Positions 7,610-17,009 are shown, counted from the stretch's first letter. The stretch: 64,000 nt of DNA from DATAWK01 sp036267255 (GCA_036267255.1 DATAWK010000047.1:1-64000), one strand, 5' to 3'. The notes: a model not told the origin generated them from the sequence alone. Numbers and translations: made by a program.

Positions 7610-9721
7610 TCACGGGATCACGCTTCGGCGCGAGACAGCCGTGAACCAAAGGCTTCGGCCGCAGTCGGTACTGTAGAGCAGTGTTTTCGAGTCGTTTTCC
7701 CAGGAAGTCTGAATCTGATTGCAGGGCTCATCGGCAATGGGCCGCGTCACGCCCGTCTTCTGGTCGCGAATCCAGAGGTTCCACACACCATCTTTGAAGT
7801 GACTGTAAGCCATCCAGCGCCCATCGGGTGACAACGCCGGGTAGCGGGAGTCACCGAGAGCAAGCGGAGCATTCAAGTGCGATGCATCCGTCAGAAAAAT
7901 CTGCGGGGCATGCCGCCCATCAACTGCCGAAAAGGCATACTGCTTTTCAGACAGAAAGCTTGCCTCGTAGACATTCATCGAAGAAGGCGTGAGCGCAACT
8001 TCGTTCGCAGAACCGGATTGAAATGCTCTTCGCACCATCAAGCGCCCTCGGCCGCGATCATCGCGCACAAAGGCAAGGTCTTGTCCGTCAGCGGAGAGTA
8101 TCGGTTCACGCGCATCGTTGATAACAACCCGCGAAGGACTTCCGATCTCCACAACCTGCGAATGTCGACTCAATCCTCGCTCCACCCATACATGCCCGAA
8201 TCCGCTGGCAAACGAGAGATCGTCTTCAGGAGAGCCGTCGGGCGGATCGATCGATACTGCATTCTGGTCCGTCGTCATCAGGTGATAGCCAGACAGCGTG
8301 AAGGCGATAAAACGAATGCCCGCTCCGGAGGATCGTGGATCCGCGTTGAGAAATCCCTGTGCCGGTAGCGGCAACCGGTATGGGTATTCGCGACGGACGG
8401 CGCGTTCCCGATGAAAAGTAGAGCGTGCGCTGAAGATCACGGAGACGGCCATGGCTGCAGCCCAGGCGTAGCGAGTCCAGTCGCGCGCAGAACTCCTCAG
8501 GGGTTCATCGTGCCATAGCAGAGCGTATATGCCCGAAAGCACGCAGACCATCCAGGGCAGCCGCGGCTCATACAGCAGAATTCCAAGCCCAATCGGGCCG
8601 TGCGGGGAGGGTAACGGAAGTCCTATGAAGATATAAGCAAAACACAGAGCAGCCAGCCATCCAAACCGTCTGCGCCGGAGCAACACCGCTGCTACCACGC
8701 ACATGGGAAGCGCCATGAGCACGAAGTTATACGACGCGGGAAGGGTGGAGATGGTGAGGGACGCGGTGAGCAGCGCTGACCACTCCAGCAATATGCGGCT
8801 TCGGGTACTATCTCCCTTGCGAATAAGAAGGATTGCGGGCGCCAGCACCAGCATCTGAAGCGCGGGCAGCAGCAGTGCGTAACACAGCGGAGAGGAGTGC
8901 CAGGGATGCGGATTCCATTGCGGCTCAGAGAGAAACAGGCGATGCAGGATGCCGGAAAAGGAAGCAACCGGCACGTACGGCGGCATGGCTTCGCCGTGCA
9001 GAGCCCATGGCAGAATTTCGTGCAGATAGGTGCGATGCACATTCCAGCCAAAAACAGCCACCGATATGCAGGCGGCAGCCACGCCGGTAATTGCTCCCCA
9101 TGTCAGTGCGCGCCAGTCCCTTCGTCGCAGGAAGAAGACGAAGAAGAGGACTGGAAATATCTTGCAAGCCGCAGCGATCGCCACCAGCACACCTGCCAGC
9201 GCGCGATATCCTCGCAGGTACGCCCAGCAGGCCGCGACGATCAGTAGAAGAAGCAACACATAAAACTGACCGAACTCGAGATTACGGTACAGGGGAACGC
9301 TCAGCGAAAAGGCCAGCGCGATTCGCCGATAACTCAGGCGCGTCATCGAGCGCAGCATCCAGCCGATTGGAACTAGCAGCACCAGGTTCAGCAATATCCA
9401 GATGTGCTTTGCGGTCAGCGGCGCAAACCCTGTGAGTGGCCACACCGCCAACGTCGAGAATGGGGTGATAGGCACCAGTCCGATGACACGAATATCGACA
9501 GCGCGCTGGTCCTTCTCACGCTGAAGCCAGGTCCATTCGTACATCCGTGAGGTGTCATAGTGTTCATGAGCCATCCGCGCAGACATGTAATAGTTGGGAA
9601 AGTCAGTAACCAGGCGACTCCAGGCGCGCGGCATGACATGGAAACATACATAGCAAAGAGACAGAAACAGCACCCCGAGTTCTATCCAACGGGCGATCCG
9701 GCGATGCTGCGCAATGTCCAC
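7610..9721 (-). CDS. GT87-type membrane glycosyltransferase fused to a TolB-like beta-propeller
   Basis: 703 residues from a GTG start. Residues 1 to about 430 contain many transmembrane helices, with TDFPNYYMSARM in the first loop (the Asp-containing motif of polyprenyl-phosphate-dependent GT-C enzymes) and RNLEFGQFYVLLLLL typical of GT87/DUF2029 mannosyltransferases. Residues about 450-703 are soluble and carry TolB/WD40-like repeats (REPILSADGQDLAFVRDDRG, RYPALSPDGRWMAYSHF). The catalytic part should transfer a sugar from a lipid-linked donor on the periplasmic face, with the propeller also periplasmic. No ribosome-binding site is seen; the predicted transcript starts at or within a base of the GTG. 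The fusion is one uninterrupted frame. Confidence 0.78.
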   Translation of the reverse strand: MDIAQHRRIARWIELGVLFLSLCYVCFHVMPRAWSRLVTDFPNYYMSARMAHEHYDTSRMYEWTWLQREKDQRAVDIRVIGLVPITPFSTLAVWPLTGFAPLTAKHIWILLNLVLLVPIGWMLRSMTRLSYRRIALAFSLSVPLYRNLEFGQFYVLLLLLIVAACWAYLRGYRALAGVLVAIAAACKIFPVLFFVFFLRRRDWRALTWGAITGVAAACISVAVFGWNVHRTYLHEILPWALHGEAMPPYVPVASFSGILHRLFLSEPQWNPHPWHSSPLCYALLLPALQMLVLAPAILLIRKGDSTRSRILLEWSALLTASLTISTLPASYNFVLMALPMCVVAAVLLRRRRFGWLAALCFAYIFIGLPLPSPHGPIGLGILLYEPRLPWMVCVLSGIYALLWHDEPLRSSARDWTRYAWAAAMAVSVIFSARSTFHRERAVRREYPYRLPLPAQGFLNADPRSSGAGIRFIAFTLSGYHLMTTDQNAVSIDPPDGSPEDDLSFASGFGHVWVERGLSRHSQVVEIGSPSRVVINDAREPILSADGQDLAFVRDDRGRGRLMVRRAFQSGSANEVALTPSSMNVYEASFLSEKQYAFSAVDGRHAPQIFLTDASHLNAPLALGDSRYPALSPDGRWMAYSHFKDGVWNLWIRDQKTGVTRPIADEPCNQIQTSWENDSKTLLYSTDCGRSLWFTAVSRRSVIP

Positions 9722-9726
9722 ATCTC

Positions 9727-9791
9727 AGCATGGCGGGCTTTCAAGCATTGATTGTCATCCGCTTGTCATTTGACGGTCTCAAACTTGTCGG
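9727..9791 (-). promoter_or_regulatory. Four-unit 11-bp direct-repeat promoter of the GT87 fusion gene
   Basis: On the plus strand TGTCAT at 9753, TGTCAT at 9764, GGTCTC at 9775 and TGTCGG at 9786 are each 11 bp apart. On the minus strand CATGCT lies at 9732-9727 after 20 bp. The -10 ends only 5 bp before the GTG start, which suggests a leaderless transcript. Confidence 0.65.
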
Positions 9792-9868
9792 CCGCGAGGA
9801 TACAGCGGCCTAACGGGCCGCGCCACATGTCCTTCAGATTTGACATCGATGCACTCGTGAACCCTGGC

Positions 9869-11146
9869 CTAAGCCTCAGAACTACATCCGGAGCCTTTGA
9901 CATGAGTCCCCAGCGCCTGCTCGATTAAATCGGCGGCCCGCTCCAGTCCATGTGCCGAGCGAATCTTGGCCTGTATTTCTTTCGCTGCATTGCGACAGCT
10001 TGGGTCACTGAGCAGTGTTGAGAGCGCGGAACGGATCACTTGCACCGAAAGCTTGCCGGGTCGCAGTACTATTGCGGTCCCCAGCCACGCGAGCCGCGCA
10101 GCGATTGCGGGTTGATCAAAGGTTTTCGGGATGGCAATCATCGGCTTACCCTGCATGAGTGTTTCGAATACGGTGTTTGGCCCGGCGTGCGTAATCACGA
10201 TCTCCGCCCTCTTCAAGAGCTCGAGTTGGGGGGCATCCCTCACAATCAGAGGCTTTCCGGGCATGTTGTGGAACATCTCAGGATCGCGGCGGCCTCCGAG
10301 CGCGATCACCAACTGCACGCCCAGCCCGTCGCAGGCTTCGGCAATCAGGTGGAATATTGCCGGTTCACCCTTCAACGTTGTTCCTAAAGATGCGTAAACG
10401 ACCGGCCGTCCATCGAGCCGATCCCACGGGAACTCCATCGAAAGCCTTGCGGCTTCATCTACGAATGGTCCGGTGTAGTGGAATGTAGGGGGTAACCCTG
10501 GCCTCGGGAAATCCAGGCACTGCGGTAATTGCGTTATATGCGCGAGCTCTGGAAATGTGTTTCTGATCTCTCGAATGGATCCGAGCCCGACTTGGCGTCT
10601 GAAGTTATCCAGCCGACGGCGAACAGGCCCTCTCATTCGGAGCACGGAAATCTCAAGCAGCGCACTTTGCACCCGAGTGAAAATGGATTTAGGCGGTGCA
10701 ATGCGACGGGGTGCAGACCATCCAAAATTATGAGGCACAGAAGTTGAGATCACGAAATATGGCAAACGCAATATCTCAGCGATTGTCGGTCCAGCGAGTG
10801 CAAGCTCATCAATGATGAGGGCATCAACTCCCGCGCGAGTGATCGCCTGGGGAGTTTCGCGAAGGAATCTTTCCATGTCGTTGATGGTGCGGCGTACGCG
10901 GTAGAGCAGAACAGGAATGGCTGAAGAAGGTTTTTGCCTACGACTGGCCCGCGTATTATCTCCTGAACCGTCGTTGGACGTGGCGATCGGAAAGAAATCC
11001 AGTCCATGTGGAAGTATGCGGGCTTCCAGGTCGGCGTCGTGGAAGAACGTGACTCGGTGTCCTCGAGCTACCAAATGCCGGGACAGAGTAATGAGCGGGT
11101 TCAAATGGCCGGTCCCTTTATAGGACAGTACCCCGAAGTGTGACAC
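9869..11146 (-). CDS. UGT/MGT-type glycosyltransferase (GT1 family)
   Basis: 425 residues, GTG start at 11146 with AAGGGGACAAGGA upstream. The N-terminal GT-B domain begins SHFGVLSYKGTGHLNPLITL, with the GHxxP-type acceptor loop. The C-terminal donor domain has VVYASLGTT (about residue 240) and a HAGPNTVFETLMQGKPMIAI motif that binds the nucleotide sugar. It resembles macrolide and zeaxanthin glucosyltransferases, so it probably glycosylates a small or lipidic acceptor in the cytoplasm rather than extending a polymer. It lies 245 bp downstream of the amidohydrolase on the same strand; no promoter of its own was found, so it is probably the last gene of the radical SAM operon. Confidence 0.82.
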   Translation of the reverse strand: MSHFGVLSYKGTGHLNPLITLSRHLVARGHRVTFFHDADLEARILPHGLDFFPIATSNDGSGDNTRASRRQKPSSAIPVLLYRVRRTINDMERFLRETPQAITRAGVDALIIDELALAGPTIAEILRLPYFVISTSVPHNFGWSAPRRIAPPKSIFTRVQSALLEISVLRMRGPVRRRLDNFRRQVGLGSIREIRNTFPELAHITQLPQCLDFPRPGLPPTFHYTGPFVDEAARLSMEFPWDRLDGRPVVYASLGTTLKGEPAIFHLIAEACDGLGVQLVIALGGRRDPEMFHNMPGKPLIVRDAPQLELLKRAEIVITHAGPNTVFETLMQGKPMIAIPKTFDQPAIAARLAWLGTAIVLRPGKLSVQVIRSALSTLLSDPSCRNAAKEIQAKIRSAHGLERAADLIEQALGTHVKGSGCSSEA

Positions 11147-11391
11147 TCCTTGTCCCCTTACTCGGCGAGGAACAGAGGTCCTCGCCGGTCAGCCCTTTTG
11201 CGCGCGAAATTTCTCAGGAGGCAGCGTGACCCACGACGCTGCCTTCGGGCGTCTCGGCGAATTCCATCGTTTCACATCGCAGAAACACAGTTGTTTGCAA
11301 AATGTAATTCGCGCGCTGATGAGGCAGCATTTTGACAATCGGGAGACAAATTCACAGGAGGGACCGGTAATTTCTGGCAACTCGTCTGCAT

Positions 11392-12639
11392 TTATTCCGG
11401 AGTGCGGACTCGCCTGCTTCCAAGCTGTATCTGGCTCGCGCCCAACACCTCTTCGGTTTTCCGCAACAGCTCCTTCACCGGAGCGCGCAGCCACCGAATG
11501 GTGCCGTCGATCCACAAAGGCTCAAGTCCTTGTGTTGCAGCGGGTGGGAGCCGGTCCAATATCGTCTCTGAGGCAAGTTGTACGCAGCCTCCAATCATTA
11601 CGAACTCCACATCTATCATCGAGAGAGTTCGCAGCCTGTCCGCCGCATCTTGATCTGTGTCTCGAACAGCAATCAGATCTCCGACTCCAGACACTTTTAT
11701 AGCGCCCTCGCCGCCTTTCAGCCGGAGCATCGCAGCCGGAGCTTCTGTCACCATGGGATACGCCGAGCGCGGCGCAATGCCGCAAGAGCGGATTGCAAAT
11801 CGAATTTCGTCCAACAGATCCCCTTCCGCCGTTAGCGGAGAGTCATTACCGAGCGCGACATTCTCAACTCCGCCGAGGATCGCCATGTCTGGAAGCTCTC
11901 CGAAAAGGAAGTTGTTTGAGGAGGGGCAGACTACGAGCGAGACGCCGCGCTCCCGTATGAGTTCGACGCCGGCAGCATCGATTGCCAGCCCATGGACGAG
12001 CACGGCACTGGCATCCAGAACTCGAGATCGATCAAGGCCCCAAAGCTCCTCCCGTGCCAGTTCGTCCACTCCTTCACAGGCATGCACAATAAAAGGGCGT
12101 CCTTCGGGCGTGGCCGCGCGCGCTGCGCGTAGATCGCCGCCAAGTGCCAGCGAATGCGCCCAGCCATATTGCTGAACGACTCTTACCGGAAAATCGCTTC
12201 TTTGCAACTCCGGCCAGAGAGGATTGTGATGGCTCACTGTCGTGACGCCGCAAAGCAGGTTTCGTATGCCGCCCCACCATACCCGCAGATCTTTCGGAAC
12301 TGCACGATGTTTCGCTATGACTTCCGGGAACTTGTGGTGTATGTCCTCGCCCCAATCGATGTAATTGCGATAGGGCGGATCTGCCAGTCGCGGGAAAAGA
12401 GCAAATTCCAGGTGATCGTGAGCGTTGATCAGGCCCGGCATGATCAGAAACCCGCTGAGATCAATCTCTGTGCGATTCGATGCAGCAACCGGCAAATTTG
12501 GCGCGCGACTTACGATGCGATGAATACGGCCACCGATGATCTGGATAGAGCCGTGCTCGCTTTCTTGAGGCCCCTTGGCATAACGAGCTCCATGAATTAC
12601 AACTTGGTCTTCGTCGGATGTTTGTGCATAATCGCTCAT
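11392..12639 (-). CDS. Amidohydrolase-superfamily metal-dependent hydrolase/deaminase
   Basis: 415 residues. The ATG at 12639 overlaps the stop of the upstream methyltransferase as ATGA, which decides the start. The metal-binding site is recognisable: GLINAHDHLEF (HxH-type), a VHACEG and a LVHGLAID histidine, and GNDSPLTAEGDLLDEIR near residue 280 (the conserved Asp). This is the TIM-barrel layout of the ATZ/TRZ-cytosine deaminase-like subfamily acting on aminated heterocycles. With a radical SAM enzyme, a methyltransferase and GTP cyclohydrolase II nearby, a purine- or pterin-like substrate is possible; that is inference. Confidence 0.75.
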   Translation of the reverse strand: MSDYAQTSDEDQVVIHGARYAKGPQESEHGSIQIIGGRIHRIVSRAPNLPVAASNRTEIDLSGFLIMPGLINAHDHLEFALFPRLADPPYRNYIDWGEDIHHKFPEVIAKHRAVPKDLRVWWGGIRNLLCGVTTVSHHNPLWPELQRSDFPVRVVQQYGWAHSLALGGDLRAARAATPEGRPFIVHACEGVDELAREELWGLDRSRVLDASAVLVHGLAIDAAGVELIRERGVSLVVCPSSNNFLFGELPDMAILGGVENVALGNDSPLTAEGDLLDEIRFAIRSCGIAPRSAYPMVTEAPAAMLRLKGGEGAIKVSGVGDLIAVRDTDQDAADRLRTLSMIDVEFVMIGGCVQLASETILDRLPPAATQGLEPLWIDGTIRWLRAPVKELLRKTEEVLGASQIQLGSRRVRTPE

Positions 12640-13625
12640 TCCGCGTCTTTCCACGCTACATAGATGCGAAATCGTGAGGGCTCACGTCTGTTGCGCAGCT
12701 TTGCCATGAGCGGACGCAAGGCCCACCTGAAACCATAGCGGGGAGAATAGGTAATCCAGCGGATTGACAGCTGTTCTTCCAGCGTTCGTAGACGCTCGTC
12801 TGTCAGGTACTCGAGACTCCTGATAGAATCCGATGCCGTGCCATAGCGATGCAGAAAGAGGGCTTGGCGTTCTGCAACCATTTGTCTGCCACTCTCCTCG
12901 TGGGCATACCAGGGCGTGTCGGTGATAACGACCATGCCACCTGCCTTGACGCATCGAAGGGCTTCGCGCAAGGCAGCTTCATAATTCTCAGCGTAATGGA
13001 ACGAGGCATTGAAAATAACGGCGTCGAACTGCGCGTTCTGGAACGGCAGATGCGCAAGCTCCGCCCGTAAGCGTGGGAAGAGTACAGGCAGATGCCCTCG
13101 ATAGTGTTCGGCTGCTCCCAGTCCATCGGAATTGTTGGTAAGCAGATCCACGGCGAAGGGATGGTGACCGGCAACCGCCAGGCGAAAACTCATCCAGCCG
13201 TTTCCCGCGCCGAGGTCCAGAATCCTTCCGTTTCCCGTCGGGAAGTTCGGCCTCAGCACCTCTGCCATCAAACAGTCATAGCTGCGCGATCTGATCTCCC
13301 ACTGTTTGCGGTTCCTTCCGGATATATCCGTGTAAGGGAGGCCAAGATAGAAAGATTCGCTTTCGCCGCCGCGGCCCTCGGCTGCTCGTATTCGTTCATA
13401 CTCTTCTATGAAACGCGCATAATGCGTGGCTCGCTCCGATGGCAGCGCATCTATGATGCCGCCGTTGTTCTGGAGACGGAAGCCGCAGGAGAGACAATCA
13501 AGTCCAGTCAGGTCTGCCCGGCAACGGGGACATTGCAGACGAATTCCCAGATGCGCACTATCGTCCGCAATGCCACTTGCCGGCGAGATCAGAGCTGCAT
13601 TTCCTACAACAGAAGATGGACGCAT
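12636..13625 (-). CDS. Methyltransferase with N-terminal zinc ribbon
   Basis: 329 residues, ATG directly after the TAG of the radical SAM gene with AGGGGG upstream. Residues about 33-47 hold CPRCRADLTGLDCLSCG, a CxxC-x8-CxxC zinc ribbon. The SAM-binding motif is RILDLGAGNGWMSFRLA at about residue 135, followed by DAVIFNASFHY and VITDTPWYAHEE. Zinc-ribbon plus type-11 methyltransferases occur in rRNA methylation (RlmA) and in natural-product and polysaccharide loci. The tight coupling to a radical SAM and an amidohydrolase gene argues for a small-molecule or lipid substrate here. Confidence 0.75.
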   Translation of the reverse strand: MRPSSVVGNAALISPASGIADDSAHLGIRLQCPRCRADLTGLDCLSCGFRLQNNGGIIDALPSERATHYARFIEEYERIRAAEGRGGESESFYLGLPYTDISGRNRKQWEIRSRSYDCLMAEVLRPNFPTGNGRILDLGAGNGWMSFRLAVAGHHPFAVDLLTNNSDGLGAAEHYRGHLPVLFPRLRAELAHLPFQNAQFDAVIFNASFHYAENYEAALREALRCVKAGGMVVITDTPWYAHEESGRQMVAERQALFLHRYGTASDSIRSLEYLTDERLRTLEEQLSIRWITYSPRYGFRWALRPLMAKLRNRREPSRFRIYVAWKDAE

Positions 13626-15122
13626 CTAGGTCCCCCTGACAGACGCCAAAGCTTCGACGGGTACAAATGCTGTCGAGGCGAGGGCAGCCGTTCTTTCTGA
13701 AGACGTAAGAGCATCTGCGTCGCGACTCACCGGTTCCAATTCATCGACTCTGCGCCACAACGCCTCGGTCTGCGCGTGCGTCGTATTCGACTCATCCGGA
13801 TTCTGCCAGGCATCGACCTCCGCATGAAGAGCCTCCCGCACAGCACGATAGAAGTCGGTCGAGTAGGCCGCGTTGAACATGATGCAGAGATCGTCGCTGT
13901 CGGTCCAATTGCGTTTTTGCCCAAGCTCAGCCTGCACGCGCTCATAAAACACCGTGCCGGGCAGCGGGTACGAGAACGAAATACCGATGTCGTCCGGTCG
14001 TGTCTCACGAACAAAGGCGATGGTTTCCTGCAATTCGGTCCAGGTCTCCCCAGGGTAGCCAAACTGCAAAAAATAACAGGCACGAATTCCTGCTTTCCTC
14101 AAGAGACTGCGAGCGGCAATCACAGAAGGAAGGGTCAGTCCCTTATCCATCGCGTTCAGCACGACCTGTGACCCAGATTCAACTCCCATCCACACTTCGG
14201 CGCATCCCGCCGTCTTGAGATGTTGGACCGTCTGCTCGTTCATCAAGTCGGCACGGGACTGTATTTTGAATGGAATCGCTGCGTTTCTTTTCGTAACTTC
14301 TGCGGCAAACTCCTCTATCCAGTGGTGATTCAATGCGAATACATCATCACCGAACCAGATATGGTCGACTTTGGCCTCTACCTTCAGCAGTTTCATCTCC
14401 TCCGCGACAGCAAGGGCAGGTCGCAAATGAAATTTATTTCCAGAGATTGGTTTTGCGCACCAGTTGCATCGATACGGACATCCACGGCTGGACACCATGT
14501 TGGTCGAGAAATATCCATGAGCTTTCTGCCATGCTGCACGATAGGGCTCCATGTCGATGAGATCGCGTGCGGGAAAGGAGAGTTCCGACCACGCAGGATT
14601 TTTAGAAAGCTTCTGAGAACTTCGGACGATTTGGCCATGTTGATCAAACCTTACGAGGCCATCTATCTCCGGCACCTCATCGGCGCGCAGGATGGCAGTG
14701 CACAGACGTACAAGGGCATCCTCTGCTTCTCCGCAAAGTACATAGTCGAAGCCGTTCTGCAGAAAGAGAGCAGGGTTGTCCGTCGAATCGGAACCATGCA
14801 CGATCGTGACAGCGCCAACTGCACGCGCCGATTTCGCAATCTCTCTCGCGACCTCTCTCATGCGCGTGAGACACATTTTGGAAAGAAAATTGAAGTCGTC
14901 TTCATAGACAGCGACGATGCTGGGTCGATGGGCCGCCAGCATTTCATCGAAGCCAGCGGACGGCGCTTCAAGCATCGAATCGAATGCAATAACAGAGAAC
15001 CCATTTTCCCGAAGCGCGGCAGCAGCGTACAACGTACCGAGTGGCATGTATGGCTGCATTTTCCGCGATTGCTTCGGGTCATACGGAAGATGATAGGAAT
15101 GTGTCACCAGAATCTGTGCCAA
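13626..15122 (-). CDS. B12-binding-domain radical SAM protein
   Basis: 498 residues, TTG start with GAGGTGA six bases upstream. Residues 1 to about 150 form a cobalamin-binding-like domain (PLGTLYAAAALRENGF, DYVLCGEAEDALV). The radical SAM core follows with SRGCPYRCNWC (CxxxCxxC for the 4Fe-4S cluster) at about residue 215, then GVESGSQVVLNAMDKGLT and FGYPGETWTELQETI. This is the BchE/HpnP-like class that often methylates or rearranges unreactive carbons. It opens an operon with a methyltransferase, an amidohydrolase and probably a glycosyltransferase. Substrate unknown. Confidence 0.85.
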   Translation of the reverse strand: MAQILVTHSYHLPYDPKQSRKMQPYMPLGTLYAAAALRENGFSVIAFDSMLEAPSAGFDEMLAAHRPSIVAVYEDDFNFLSKMCLTRMREVAREIAKSARAVGAVTIVHGSDSTDNPALFLQNGFDYVLCGEAEDALVRLCTAILRADEVPEIDGLVRFDQHGQIVRSSQKLSKNPAWSELSFPARDLIDMEPYRAAWQKAHGYFSTNMVSSRGCPYRCNWCAKPISGNKFHLRPALAVAEEMKLLKVEAKVDHIWFGDDVFALNHHWIEEFAAEVTKRNAAIPFKIQSRADLMNEQTVQHLKTAGCAEVWMGVESGSQVVLNAMDKGLTLPSVIAARSLLRKAGIRACYFLQFGYPGETWTELQETIAFVRETRPDDIGISFSYPLPGTVFYERVQAELGQKRNWTDSDDLCIMFNAAYSTDFYRAVREALHAEVDAWQNPDESNTTHAQTEALWRRVDELEPVSRDADALTSSERTAALASTAFVPVEALASVRGT

Positions 15123-15223
15123 AGCTCACCTCGGACGCCCGTGTATCGGTATGTGGCGCATACAGTCCCTGCCTGTGCGGCAGGTGGATTGACGCGACCG
15201 AAACATTCCGCCTTATGGAATTG

Positions 15224-15277
15224 AGCGTAGCGCTATGAACGCAGCGGCTTGTCGCGGAATTGTCAGTTCAATGTCAT
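15224..15277 (-). promoter_or_regulatory. 11-bp direct-repeat promoter of the radical SAM operon
   Basis: On the plus strand TGTCGC at 15250, TGTCAG at 15261 and TGTCAT at 15272 are 11 bp apart. The minus-strand -10 TACGCT lies at 15229-15224 after 20 bp. The start codon is about 100 bp further on. Confidence 0.65.
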
Positions 15278-15280
15278 TCG

Positions 15281-15967
15281 TTAGTGACGGAGAGATGCAG
15301 TCTGCGATGAACTGAAGTTGGTTTCTGGCGAGCACAGGTGACCGAGCCTTGCGCGTTTCGTCGCGAGATAGTGAGCGGAATGAGGATTGTTTGGGACATC
15401 TGCGCTCAGACGTTCGACAATCTCAATTCCAGCGGCGTGAACGGCATTGATCTTGTCTGGGTTGTTGGTCATCAACCGGAGCGAGCGAATGCCGAGGAAC
15501 CGAAGAATCTCGACAGGAAGTGCATAATCGCGTAGATCGACTGCATGTCCCAGCTGGAGATTGGCCTCGATCGTGTCGAGTCCCTGCTCCTGAAGTTCGT
15601 AGGCCCGAAGCTTTTCCATGAGGCCAATGCCTCGGCCCTCCTGCTGCTCGTAAAGCAGCACGCCGGTGCCTTCCTTTGCAATTGCGCACAATGCCAGATG
15701 CAGTTGGTCGTGACAGTCGCATCGCAGCGAATGAAAAACGTCCCCCGTCGTGCATTGAGAATGAATGCGCACCATGGGAAGAGAACTGCGGATATCTCCC
15801 AGAAGCAATGCCAGGGCAGTTTCCAGACGTTCCTCTCCTGTTTCGTGGCTGGCATGGATACTCTCAAAGGCCAACAGACGGAAGTCTGCCCAATGTGTCG
15901 GAAAACTCACATCGGCGATTTGCTTCAGTGTCATCAACGCGGCTTGATTTCTTCGATTGTTATTCAT
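15281..15967 (-). CDS. ribA: GTP cyclohydrolase II
   Basis: 228 residues, ATG at 15967. All family hallmarks are present. The zinc site is C-x10-C-x-C (CTTGDVFHSLRCDC). The active-site loop is EQQEGRGIGLMEKLRAYELQ, and the DLRDY segment carries the nucleophilic Arg. SLRLMTNNPDKINAV completes the fold. It opens GTP to the pyrimidine precursor of riboflavin. It is a single-gene unit between the radical SAM operon and the nucleotidyltransferase operon, under its own repeat-type promoter. It would supply the activity that the fused ribB gene at 32,371 seems to have lost, or make a GTP-derived precursor for a special product. Confidence 0.95.
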   Translation of the reverse strand: MNNNRRNQAALMTLKQIADVSFPTHWADFRLLAFESIHASHETGEERLETALALLLGDIRSSLPMVRIHSQCTTGDVFHSLRCDCHDQLHLALCAIAKEGTGVLLYEQQEGRGIGLMEKLRAYELQEQGLDTIEANLQLGHAVDLRDYALPVEILRFLGIRSLRLMTNNPDKINAVHAAGIEIVERLSADVPNNPHSAHYLATKRARLGHLCSPETNFSSSQTASLRH

Positions 15968-16006
15968 AGTTCATGGGGAATCCTGATTCATCCGTTCCGT
16001 AGGTGA

Positions 16007-16072
16007 AGCGTATCGCGACGATCTCTTTGTGCGTGTCGCCAAAATGTCTAGAGTTCGTCATTCAAATGTCCG
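16007..16072 (-). promoter_or_regulatory. Four-unit 11-bp direct-repeat promoter of ribA
   Basis: On the plus strand TGTCGC 16034, TGTCTA 16045, CGTCAT 16056 and TGTCCG 16067 are exactly 11 bp apart. The minus-strand -10 TACGCT lies at 16012-16007 after 21 bp. Confidence 0.68.
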
Positions 16073-16193
16073 AAGCGAGGGACGCGAGAGGTTTCGCCGG
16101 GTTGCCCAGTGCCGGAAACAGGAAGCCCACCTGCGTCGGGGAGGATCCGATCATCAATGCCGGGCACTGACCCGGACAGGATGCTGGGAATCC

Positions 16194-17009
16194 TCATTCC
16201 TCTGCGTTTCGGCGGAACTGATAAAGAACATGATCCCCGAAGATTGCCATCGGGCGAGAAACGACGCGATCCATTCTCTCCATGAGAGCAAGAAGCCGAA
16301 CATGATTGGATATCCAGGGCTCGGCTGCGCTGGGCGGCACGGTGACACCGATGCCAAGGCGCTTCTCCAGGACAAACCACCGCGCGAACGCCCGAAGCAA
16401 TGCGCCACGATGATGATAGACGACATGGAAATCGCGCTTCGCGAGGCGCGCGGGAATTTCGCCGCGCTTAAGACGCCGCAGCGCCAGATGGGGTCGTCCC
16501 CGAAGCACTTCCGTCACCATCTCGCCCGGACAGAGAGTGCCGAAAAGCACCAGCATCGCCGTGGCCCCTGGCTTGAGCAATCGTGCAAGTCCGTGTGCCA
16601 CCGGCTCCAGATCGACAACACAATTGAGCGGTGCGAAGTTGGAGAAGGCTCCGTCAAACAATGCACCCCCTGCGGAGAGATGGCGCGATGCGAAACCCTC
16701 GAGATCCTCTCCTGCTGCAACTTCGGCCTGGGCACCAAACGGAGACAGCTTAGCTTTTGCCAGAGATACCATGGTGGGCGAGGGATCGGTGAGAAATATA
16801 TCAAAGCCGCGTTCAGCAAGGAACATTGCGTCCTCGCCTGTACCTCCACCCACTTCCAGGATGTGTCCTCCCGCCGGAAATCCTCGCAGCAGCGCTGCGC
16901 GCACGGCACGCCGCTGGGCAGCTACGCTAAGCCACGGACCGAAGCGCAGATCAAAAGCCGGTGCGATTGCGTCGAAGGCAACGGCGGCGGGGCGCAAAGG
17001 AGCCATCAT
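16194..17009 (-). CDS. Class I SAM-dependent methyltransferase
   Basis: 271 residues; the ATG overlaps the preceding stop as ATGA (17009-17006). Motif I is HILEVGGGTGEDAMFLAERG at about residue 48, followed by DIFLTDPSPTMVSLAK and GALFDGAFSNFAPLNCV. The family resembles UbiE/type-11 enzymes. Second gene of a two-gene operon with the nucleotidyltransferase-fold protein. Substrate unknown; lipid carriers, sugars or a secreted metabolite are all possible. Confidence 0.75.
   Translation of the reverse strand: MMAPLRPAAVAFDAIAPAFDLRFGPWLSVAAQRRAVRAALLRGFPAGGHILEVGGGTGEDAMFLAERGFDIFLTDPSPTMVSLAKAKLSPFGAQAEVAAGEDLEGFASRHLSAGGALFDGAFSNFAPLNCVVDLEPVAHGLARLLKPGATAMLVLFGTLCPGEMVTEVLRGRPHLALRRLKRGEIPARLAKRDFHVVYHHRGALLRAFARWFVLEKRLGIGVTVPPSAAEPWISNHVRLLALMERMDRVVSRPMAIFGDHVLYQFRRNAEE

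Noticed and set aside
11302..11318. A repeat-type promoter before the GT1 glycosyltransferase (TGTTTG and TGTAAT, 11 bp apart)
   Set aside because: No TANNNT box at 20-21 bp and the hexamers are poor; the gene is better explained as the end of the radical SAM operon.
14220..15224. Open frame of 334 codons on the plus strand
   Set aside because: It lies antisense to the radical SAM gene, whose CxxxCxxC motif and B12-type domain are clear; the plus-strand translation has no recognisable pattern.
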